NCBI RefSeq assembly: GCF_042477335.2
Contig: NC_091255.1
Location: forward strand, 13,308,501 to 13,372,500
Source of the DNA: Ovis canadensis
Lineage: Eukaryota > Chordata > Mammalia > Artiodactyla > Bovidae
Length of the DNA: 64,000 bases
Direction: 5' to 3'
The notes under the pieces were generated by a model. That model saw only the letters and a list, made by a program, of their open reading frames with translations. It was not told the origin of the DNA and did no database searches. Below are positions 55,377-64,000 of the stretch, piece by piece. Each line of letters begins with the position of its first letter. The first letter of the stretch is position 1. Made by a program: the position numbers and the translations under genes.

Positions 55377-57313
55377 TTCATTGGATCTTCATCTACAGTT
55401 TATTTTCAATCCTTTATCTAAAGCAAGTTTCCTTGCATTTGCCCTATAGGTGAATCCCCTTCTTGCCTGTCAGGTCTCTCTTTAAGGGAATTGTTTAGCA
55501 GACCTGTTCCTCAGGATACTCACACAAAGGCAATGCAAGGTATGTTTCTGTGTTAGAAAGGCACAAAAACTGCACCCTTTTCTGGTACAGCTATGAAGCA
55601 TCAGGGAAAGAGACGAGAATCCTGAGCTAAGTGATCTCGATCCAGACACAATGCTGGCTCTGAGTATTTAACTCTGAGCCTCCTCTGAAAAGGGGGATCA
55701 TAATAACACCTCAGAGTTGTGAGGATTAAAGGAGATAATGCATGTAGAAATGCTCTGCAGACTGTCAGATGCTAATCTGTTATAATTTTCTTGATGACTT
55801 TCCAGTACAGAAAAGGAAAATTATCTCTTGCACATGGCCGTACTCTCCTTTGAGCCAGATTGCCTGCGATAGGGTCAAACATTAGAGGGGTGTATCACAA
55901 CATCTTCTGGTAAGTTTCTTGGCTCCCAGTACTCTCTGAAGGCCACATCAACATATGCTTTTGTAACCTACACTGATGCTGACCTGAGAAGCTTCAAGCA
56001 ACAAGGCTCCACTTGTCCATAGAGCCGGGGGAGTGGGAGGGAGGAAACAGGGCGAAAGAAGGGAATCAAGGAGTTAAAGGGAATATCAGATGATACTTTG
56101 CCAGAGCAACTGAACTGAACTGATGCCAGAGTTGTTTTATTTCTGTAGAAATGAGGCTTTTCTTAAGCTATCCCATGCTTGGAAATGGTTTTATTCAGTT
56201 ATACAGATCAAAGGGACCAAGCAGAAAACAGAAACAGCAATGGCAATGGGAAGGTCCCAGAATGTTTAGATAAAGATAAGGACTCTGGCCTTAATAGTGA
56301 ACTATGAACAACTGCCAGCTGAGAGGCCCTGAATCTTATGGACTGTAATATTCCCTAACAGTAAGACGTGACTAACCCAGCATGAACTGTGTGGGATGAG
56401 AGCTGCCTGAAATCAGGAGAAACCCATCCATAAAAAAGAACAGTGAAAGAAGAAAAGTCAGATAGGGCCACCATAAGCACTTTAACTCTTCTTCAGTAAA
56501 GAAGCTAAGAAGCTAAACTTAGAATCACGTCTTAAAAAATAAATATACAAAACGACATTGTATAAAATTTAGTTTGTTTCATAGATATATAGGTATGCTT
56601 CTAAAATAAGTTTTGCTGATTGAATATATATTTTATAACTTCCAAAAAGTATTTAGAAAATGACCTGACCTGTAACATCAACTAGAAATAGCAGTATGAA
56701 GTCAAAAGCCGCTGATAGTCAAATGTCTGGTGTCCAGAACAGGCAAAGGAAGCAGCCCCGTCGCTCTCAAGAACTGTGTCACCATCAGCTGCTTTCTATC
56801 TAGTTCTGCCACGTTTCATTCTTACTGTGAAATGTGCTTCTGACTCGTCTTTCCACATATTGTGAGTAGAAACTATTAGAATTTGGATTTTCAAATCATG
56901 GATGTTCATGGGGGTAGGGTGGTGTAATAAGAGAATTTTTTCTTAAAAAAAAAAAAAACTAAACTAAACTCAAAATTCTACAAGTGAGAAGGAAAGAGCT
57001 CTCAGAAACACTCACAGAAAGAGAAGGGATAACTGTCCAAGGGTGAGTTGGCCTCTGATGAGCACATCCCATTTTTAATCCTGACACCAGCTATACGCAT
57101 TCCCTGAAGACATTGCCTTGTTGAGAAAGACTAGAATTTTTAAATGTGGCCTGATTAAAATAAAGGAATTAATAAAACACCAACAAAGAGGGCACTGAAA
57201 TGTAAAAATGGAATCATCACATTCAACAATGAATAGGCTTAGAATCCCATTATAGCTGATTTAACAGGCATGATACTATATACAGAGTATTAATAAAAAC
57301 ATTTAATCAGAAC
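55377..57313. other. gene-free stretch with a MIR
   Basis: About 55640-55790 is sense MIR (AACTCTGAGCCTCCTCTG, GGATCATAATAACACCTCAG, TTGTGAGGATTAAAGGAG). Poly(A) at 56946-56959. A tiny BovB-tail insertion at 56107-56123 is listed separately. Confidence 0.55.
56107..56123 (+). mobile_element. 17-bp BovB/Bov-A tail micro-insertion
   Basis: CAACTGAACTGAACTGA, i.e. only the terminal pentamer array of BovB or a derived SINE, sits between two perfect copies of TGCCAGAG (56099-56106 and 56124-56131). Confidence 0.75.
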
Positions 57314-57320
57314 TGAACTG

Positions 57321-57690
57321 GCTTTTGAACTGTGGTGTTGGAGAAGACTCTTGAGAGTCCCTTGGACTGCAAGGAGATCCACCCAGTCCTAAAGGAGATC
57401 AGTCCTGGGTGTTCACTGGAAGGACTGATGTCGAAGCTGAAATTCCAATACTTTGGCCACCTGATGCGAAGAGCTAATTAGAAAAGACCCTGATGCTGGG
57501 AAAGATTGAGGGCAGAAGGAGAAGGGGATGACAGAGGATGAGATGGTTGGATGGCATCACCAACTCGATGGACATGGGTTTGGGTGGACTCCGGGAGTTG
57601 GTGGTGGACAGGGAGGCCTGGCGTGCTGCAGTTCATGGGGTCGCAAAGAGCCGTACACGACTGAGCGACTGAACTGAACTGAACTGAAAC
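57321..57690 (+). mobile_element. BovB LINE 3' fragment, sense
   Basis: ORF2 C-terminus from TTTTGAACTGTGGTGTTGG to four CTGAA units. AACTGG occurs at both ends (57315-57320 and 57687-57692), a short target duplication. A small deletion at CCCAGTCCTAAAGG and another at GAGCTAATTAG disrupt the frame. Confidence 0.95.
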
Positions 57691-57692
57691 TG

Positions 57693-59633
57693 GTTTTGCT
57701 ATTATTAGCTATGCAGCACTGGAAAATTTTATTTCCATAAACATAATTTTCCACCTTTAAAAAGAGATGACAGTATTTTTTTTCACATTGTATTATGTGT
57801 CTCAGCCTCCCAGCAATGGCTAAATGATCCAGAGGTTTACATTTGACACAAGATGGGCTAATCAATGCTCTGTTCTGAGAATCTGGATATTTTTAACTGA
57901 GAGAGAGAGAGACTCAAAGACTTTGGAATATAGTGACATTGGTACCACTGTTGAAGAGAAAATACCACACAATCCTGCATCTGAGATACTAGGGACTTTT
58001 TTTCTCCTTGTTTTTGCAGAGGTACACTGGACTCATCTTTTGATCCTATGAAACACCCAGTGATCCTTCCAGGAATTGTCTGTGGGTTTGTTGTGTTTTT
58101 TAAGGGTTTGTTGTGTTTTTTATGTGTGGCCTTAGAAAGACACCTTGCTTTCTGTGTCTTGTAAACAGAACTTTGAATCAAAAAGAAATAGGTCTTAGGA
58201 AGGAGACTGGTACAAGTAAAAATTCCTGAAGTGAAGAATTGGTCTAAAGTAGGGTCTAAATTGGTCTGGAGCTGGGAAGCCTATAGTATAATACACAGCA
58301 ACTGATTCAACAATCCCTGGCTATCCCAGTCCATGTGGTATGGGTGGTATGTGACCCACGCTGGCCAACTGAATCATCAAAACCTAGAGACTCATTGGAC
58401 CTGATTGGACCTGATTAATTCAGGATAGGCTCATGACCTAAGAGGATTCAGTAACTCAACTGTAGAAACTTTGTTTCAATTTGAGGGAAGAAAGACTTTC
58501 TCTGTTGGCCAATGAGGGGATGAAATGTAACACTGGAGCAGCAGTCTTAGCTTATTAAACAGAGAATCTGCCTGAGAAAGAATCAACACAGAGGAAAGGA
58601 CAGCAGAGAATTGAAGAAAATGACCCTTTGTTTAAGAACTTGGGCCTTGAAGCCCTTTAAATTTTTTTGTAAAAAGAATATCTTTAATATGTAAATAGTT
58701 CAACAGCATCGTTAAAAACTTTTGGCCACTGATAAAAAGATGATTAGCCCAACTTGACAAAAACTTGACAATACCACTGCAATTTGAATTTAGGTACAAC
58801 TGTTATGTTTCTAATGATAGTATGCAGGAAGTTTTTAATTATATATTTAAAAGATTTGTAAATTTTTGCATTCAGCATGCACCATTGTCTAAACTTCTTG
58901 GCAAAACTTGGTGTGCTGAAGTTACTTCACTCATACACAGATGATGCTAAAGAAAAGAGGGCCATCTCTGCTGGGAGCCCAAGATAAAAGACACACACCA
59001 GCCTGTCCTGCTACTACGCTTGCTGGGAGCCTCTGACTAGACAAATGTTTTCTCATCTTATAAGGATAAAAAAATGACCCAACTTTTTTGAAGACGGAGG
59101 ACCATAGGCTATCAGGGCATTTATGCCACCTCCTTGGCCATATTGATGAGAACCTGTTAACCCTTGCTGAAATGCTTTAGTGTGTTTTTTACTGTATCTA
59201 AGACAGAGAAGTAGTTGCCTTAAAGCTTGCTTTTGTTTTATCTATAAGAATCTTTCTAATTCCCACCTTTGAAATTAGAAGATTTGTTTCTAATCCCACT
59301 GATACACAGATATATGGCCTAGATGCTTCACACATAGGAGCCAATAAATTCTCCTTGGCTCAAATACCGATTTGAATTGCATTTTCTATAACTTGCTACC
59401 AAAAGAGTCTAGACTAACACAGTTCCTGCCCCACAACTAGGCTTATCTAGTCTTGCAGACATAGACAAGCCTGTAAAATCTGCTCTCTCATCCTCAGAGT
59501 TCTTTGCTGATGAGTCTCATATGTTCTATTCTCACAAAACAATGCCTTATAATCAGGTGTTCATTGGAGGTAACTTTATAAGTATATAAGGTCATTCCAA
59601 ATGAATATAAATATCAATTAGTTTGTTGCTGTG
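57693..59633. other. gene-free stretch with possible LTR-like fossils
   Basis: A 20-bp tandem duplication GGGTTTGTTGTGTTTTTTA(A/T) occupies 58084-58123. About 58300-58700 and 59290-59420 (GGAGCCAATAAATTCTCCTT, ACTTGCTACCAAAAGAGTC) resemble an old LTR-type repeat with a polyadenylation signal; family not settled. Frames near 57824-58181 are unremarkable. Confidence 0.35.
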
Positions 59634-60320
59634 TTATTGTTCAGTTGCTAAGTTGTGTCCAACTCTTTGTAACTCCATGGACTATATAATGCCAGGCTTC
59701 CTTGTCCTTCACTATCTCCTGGAGCTTGCTCAGACTTATGTCCTTGGGGTCAGTGATGCTACCTAACCGTCTCATCCTTTGCTGCCTCCTTCTCCTTTTG
59801 CCTTCAGTCTTTCCCAGCATCAGGGTCTTTCCTAAGGAGTCAATTCTTTGCATCAGGTGGCCAAAGGTTTGGAGCTTCAGCTTCAGCAACAGTCCTTCCA
59901 ATGAATATTCAGGGTTGATTCAAGATTGATTGGTTTGATCTCCTTGCAGTCCAAGGGACTCTCAAGAGTCTTCTCCAACACCACAGTTCAAAAGCACCAA
60001 TTGTTTGGCTCTCACCTTTCTTTATGGTCTGACTCTCACATCTGTACATGACTACTGTCAAAACCACAGCTTTGACCATACATGCTTTTGTCAGCAAAAT
60101 AATGTCTCTGATTTTTAATATGTTGTTTAAGTTTGTCATAGCTTTCCTTCCAAGAGCAAACGTCTTTTAATTTCATGGCTGTGATCACCACCCACAGTGA
60201 TTTTGGAGCCCAAGAAAATAAAATCTGTCACTGCTTCCCTTGCTCTGTGGAACAATTTGCCGTGAAGTGATGGAATCATGAATCTTAGTTTTCTGAATGT
60301 TGAGTTTCAAGCCTCTTTGA
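59634..60320 (-). mobile_element. BovB LINE 3' fragment, antisense, old type
   Basis: 3' end TGTTATTGTTCAGTTGCTAA without the pentamer array. Minus-strand frames 59909-60139 ([38 protein letters not shown]) and 59641-59901 (LLLKLKLQTFGHLMQRID, RRLGSITDPKDISLSKLQE) are ORF2 C-terminus, strongly diverged. The RT core is absent. Confidence 0.93.
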
Positions 60321-60395
60321 TTGGTTTAAATATTTTTATAAACTATTCCATGAAAAACACCCATTTAACAGGGGGAATCATACACTAGTATTTTT

Positions 60396-60702
60396 TAATT
60401 TATTCATTTTAATTGGAGGCTAATTACTTTACAATATTGTACTGGTTTTTGCCATACACTGACATGAATCAGCCATGGATATACATGTGTTCCCCATCCT
60501 GAAGACCTCTCCCACCTCCTTCCACATCCTATCCCTCTGGGTCATCCCAGTGCACCAGCCCCGAGCACCCTGTCTCATGCTTCAAACCTGGACTGGCAAT
60601 CTATTTCACATATGATAATATACATGTTTCAGTGCTATTCTCTCAAATCATCCCACCCTCACCTTCTCCCACAGAGTCCAAAAGACTGTTCTATACATCT
60701 GT
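60396..60702 (-). mobile_element. young ruminant L1 3' UTR insertion, antisense
   Basis: Third copy of the same L1 3' segment (ATTGGAGGCTAATTACTTTA to GACTGTTCTATACATCTGT). Perfect 16-bp target duplication ATACACTAGTATTTTT at 60380-60395 and 60703-60718. Confidence 0.94.
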
Positions 60703-60718
60703 ATACACTAGTATTTTT

Positions 60719-62065
60719 ATATGCCCAATCCCTAGTAAAATATGTTAAGCATACTAGTTGCACAAAATGATGAGGTTAAATTGAATTAGAAAAAATCACT
60801 GGGGTAAGAAGATTTGAAGTGAGTTGTTGCCAGTACAGAGTCCCTGTAAGCTATGTAAAAATGCTGAATGAGAAAAATCTCCTTTTATAAGAAAGAATAA
60901 AATGCACAATTATATCACAAAAGTTGAGAAAAGTTATGCCAAGGGCTGCAGGCATTCTGATGCTCTGGGGAGAGAAGAATTGCCTGTACTGGATAAGGAG
61001 TGAAAAGAAAAAAAGTATCCACTCAGAAGTTACAGTTACAGAACCCAGATGCCCTCAAACTATTATAGTAATCCAGGCAGGGAGGAGGCCCAGTTCTGCC
61101 ATGAGGCGGAGGCTAGTTTGTGCTCTTGGAGTCCACAGCAACCCCAGGAGAGTCAGCGGGGCCCCCAGAGGGTGATCCCACCTCTCTCATGCTCTTCCTC
61201 ATCCCACACTCATGGATCTGGTTAAAGCAGGGAGGCAGAGGCTGGGAAAGACTTTTGAGTAAAACTTTGTCTTAGGAAAAAGCCCTAGTTCGGAGATAGT
61301 CCCCAGGAACAGTTGCTTCCTAACTGAACTAAAGTCTGATAGTCCCATATTTCCAAGTAGCCTAACTAACACAAAGAGCCCAGTTTCCCCATGGGAAAAA
61401 TGGACATCGTGCTCCTTGCGCTATTTCCCTGGAGTTATTATAAGACCCAGTGACAAAATTAACTACTGGTACATGAAAGCGCTTTGTAAATGTGAACACA
61501 GTTCGTGATTACAAGTTTTATTTTTGCCCCTCCTTATGTCTGGACTTAGTGTCCTGGCTTTTAGAATCTGGCAGTGTGTAAGTAGAGCTCTGGGGCTGCA
61601 TAATTAAAGTAGGCTAACTGCTGCAAGCCACAGACCCCAAATCACACTGGCATATCGTGGCCTATCCCACCTGCTCATTCATACCACCTCCCATCATGCA
61701 CCAGCAGGTGATTTTTCATCCCAGCTTCTTGTATGTCATGGGTCCACCCAACCCTAGGTTCCTAGAGCCCTCTCTTTTCTACCAGCAAATGAAGAAACAG
61801 AGTAGGGACAGTGTTGAGAGAATTTTATGAGCAGGTATGTAACACTTCTACTCACACTGTTGTGTAGAACCCAATTACATTGCCATAGCTAACTACAAAA
61901 GTGGTCTGGAAATGGTGAGCTTTGGTACCCAGCAGGATGAACAGGACATGAATTGTTGGGAGCATGAGACACAGACACTCAGCCAAGGCATAATGAATTT
62001 ATGCATTACTTCAGTTCATATTAAATGAAAAGATCCTCCCCATCTATGGACTCCCACAGCTTCTG
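60719..62065. other. gene-free stretch with a MIR
   Basis: About 61370-61530 is sense MIR (CAGTTTCCCCATGGGAAAAA, TGGAGTTATTATAAGACC, AAAGCGCTTTGTAAATG). The 83-codon frame at 60924-61175 shows no family resemblance. Confidence 0.5.
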
Positions 62066-62088
62066 GTGTGTGTGTGTGTGTGTGTGTG
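62066..62088. repeat. (GT)n microsatellite
   Basis: About eleven GT units directly at the 3' tail side of the next SINE. Confidence 0.95.
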
Positions 62089-62307
62089 CCCTCAGTTGTT
62101 CAATCATGTCTGTCTCTTTGTGATGCCATGGACTGTAGCTTCACTAGGATCCTCTGTCTGTAGAATTTTCTAGGCAAACATATTGAAGCACGTTGCCATT
62201 TCCTTCTCCAAGGGATCTTCCTGATCCAGGAATCAAACTTGTATCTCTTGAGTTTCTTGTGTTGGAAGGCAAATTTTTTTTCACCACTGTGCCACCTGGA
62301 AAGCCCC
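62089..62307 (-). mobile_element. Bov-tA SINE, antisense, diverged
   Basis: TTGTTCAATCATGTCTGTCT to CACTGTGCCACCTGGAAAGC, more diverged than most copies in the window. Confidence 0.9.
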
Positions 62308-62982
62308 TCCGTAAAACCTAATTAAGCACACTGTAAGTTACTTGAGTGCAGGAACTTTTTGTCACTTTATTCTCACAATGCTTAAATATAGTGGGTGCTC
62401 AAAATATGCTAGTTAAATTGATAAAACTAGTCAGGTACATGATTCACATCCCAAATCAGCCATGGTTTCTTAAACACCTCCCACAATGTCACATTGCTGC
62501 CAAGAAATTGTTGCCTCGTCAGAAAAGTTATTCCAAAACATAGGGCTTTCTACTCTTCTTTTTCAAACCCAGAGACGTCCATGACTAAACCAGAACTTGG
62601 TACATAGTAAGCACTAATTATAAATGTGATGGGCGAGTGAGTGAGTGAGTAAGTGAATAATTTAGTAAGCTACAGATCCAGGAGTTTTATAAATTGACTA
62701 ATTTTGCTATTTGATCATTCAAGCATAAATAGCTATGTCATAGGGTTGTAAAGAGGATTAAATGTGTTAATATACATAAAATGTTTAGAACTGTGCTTGA
62801 TTGCAGTAAATTTCTAACAAATGTTATCTATTATTATTAATTATTTTATTGTTACTTTATCATAAAGTACAATAAAGATAGGGAAGTGATATGCTTGAAT
62901 CAAAGTGTATTTCAAATAAACATTTAGAAATAGTTCCTAAAAGCAAGATGGTTCTGGAAGTGTTTTAAGACATTGTATGTTT
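62308..62982. other. gene-free stretch with L2 and MIR traces
   Basis: 62330-62420 (GTAAGTTACTTGAGTGCAGG, AGTGGGTGCTCAAAATATG) resembles L2; 62634-62655 is a (GAGT)n tract after GGTACATAGTAAGCACTAAT; 62735-62850 resembles sense MIR (GTCATAGGGTTGTAAAGAGG). Confidence 0.5.
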
Positions 62983-63116
62983 ACAGGGTTTTCCTGATAG
63001 CACAGCCTGCAATGCAGGAGACCCCAGTTCAATTCCTGGGTTAGGGAGATACACTGGAGAAGGGATAGGCTACCCAGTCCAGTATTCTCGGGCTTCCCTG
63101 GTGGCTCAGCTGGTAA
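62983..63116 (+). mobile_element. two partial Bov-tA heads in tandem, sense
   Basis: A first copy (GGTTTTCCTGATAGCACAGC to CCAGTCCAGTATTCTCG) lacks part of its head and its tail; at 63089 a second head starts (GGGCTTCCCTGGTGGCTCAG) and stops at GCTGGTAAA. Confidence 0.88.
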
Positions 63117-64000
63117 ATAAGCATTACTATTTGCCAAATTATAATTCTGTTGTTCTCTTCTTATAACTAGGATGAATCCAGCATATACTTATCAAAACTC
63201 AGTTTGCACTGACCAAGTATATTACATTGTTCTGTCATTGAAATGGGTCTGTAAGTATCAGAATTACTACTTTTCTGAATTATTTCTGTAAGATACTAGC
63301 TCGTGAAACCTTCTAGTTACCAGCAGAGCTTTGCTGCTTTCTTTGCTGCGTCTTTGGGTTGCACAGATTCAAATCTGAGATTCAGAACTGAGCTGTTTGT
63401 GGATCTGACAGGCTGGTGACACTGTTGGGTATCTGTTTATATGATTTTATGGTGCAGGGTTGATGTACGGGGGAAGAATTTCATACAGGGAGCCTTGAGT
63501 CAAAGATAGAGGGGAGAATTAGATTTGGGAGGGAATTGCTAGACATCTGTCTCCCTGCTGGCCAGAAGGACAGGATTCAAAGTCCTACAGAGAGAGAAAA
63601 TAAGGCCAGAAACAATAAGTTAACGTCTGATAAGGGATATGTGAGATTCTGGGGACAAATTTTGCTTCTTCAGGACATGTTATGAAGTGAGACAGAATCA
63701 GAGTGAGAACCGCTTTTATCACACCTAGCCCATCCCCAAGCCCGTGTTCCACTGCTGCACACCCGACACACTTTCAATCGCCCCCACCCTGGACGACAGC
63801 GAACCCCCAAAGCCCCCTGCCTGAGAGTTGGGGGCAGGGTGCTGACAAGCGCATCGAAAGCGCGACCAGAGAGCAGAGCAGAGCAACCCACTCCAGCTTG
63901 TTGCTGCGCACGTGTGTGCAGATACCCCACATCTGAGGACTCCCAGAGGGACCTAGGAAAGGCTTTGAAAGAGACTGTGATTCTGTAAAATGGGAACTGA
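63117..64000. other. gene-free stretch with a local CpG cluster
   Basis: About 63700-63930 holds roughly a dozen CpG in about 230 bases (for example GAAAGCGCGACC, GCGCACGTG), well above the rest of the window. Two overlapping frames on opposite strands (63670-63936) reflect the GC-rich tract; no gene recognised. Confidence 0.4.

Noticed and set aside
3591-63116. tRNA genes suggested by A/B-box sequences
   Set aside because: All belong to Bov-tA or CHR SINE heads; none forms a complete tRNA with a proper acceptor stem and anticodon arm.

Overview
This window is nuclear DNA from a ruminant, most likely a bovid such as cattle, sheep or goat. It carries many copies of ruminant-lineage retroposons: BovB (an RTE-type LINE), the SINEs Bov-tA and Bov-A2 that share BovB 3' sequence, a CHR SINE of the cetacean-hippo-ruminant lineage, and ruminant L1 3' ends. 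Older mammalian fossils (MIR, L2, L1M, MER5A) lie underneath. I found no intact host protein-coding gene, rRNA, functional tRNA or CRISPR array, so the window is intergenic or deep intronic. Nearly all longer open frames belong to broken BovB ORF2 copies. The only recognisable host-derived coding sequence is a 5'-truncated processed copy of cyclophilin A (PPIA) at 4272-4835.

Layout. 1-3.4 kb: a Bov-A2, LTR debris, an L1 split by a solo LTR, and a BovB 3' end. 3.6-7.3 kb: Bov-tA copies, the PPIA retrocopy, an old L1 and another BovB. 9.7-13.5 kb: ruminant L1 3' ends nested in older L1, then a 1.6 kb sense BovB. 13.5-22 kb: mostly old sequence with scattered SINEs. 22.2-24.3 kb and 27.2-29.4 kb: two clusters of BovB copies inserted in or next to each other in opposite orientations. 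34.1-37.7 kb: a nearly full-length antisense BovB with two later BovB-derived insertions inside it. 38.3-39.8 kb: a sense BovB with the longest open frame of the window. 40-57 kb: repeat-poor to moderate, with a MER5A interrupted by Bov-A2 and a minisatellite. 57.3-60.7 kb: more BovB and a young L1. 60.7-64 kb: MIR/L2/SINE fossils and a local CpG cluster at the right edge.

The most unusual structures are two long, nearly perfect inverted repeats that I could not assign to a repeat family: 25927-26303 (107-bp arms, one mismatch) and 30107-30407 (about 140-bp arms, 20-bp spacer). Next are two extremely short BovB-tail insertions with flanking duplications (17 bp at 56107-56123, 40 bp at 36160-36199) and a 14-bp minisatellite (47766-47834) that appears to have grown from a SINE target-site duplication. 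No cooperating gene system is visible; the biology here is retrotransposition history and local DNA rearrangement. Repeat families are assigned from recalled consensus features, not from a database search.
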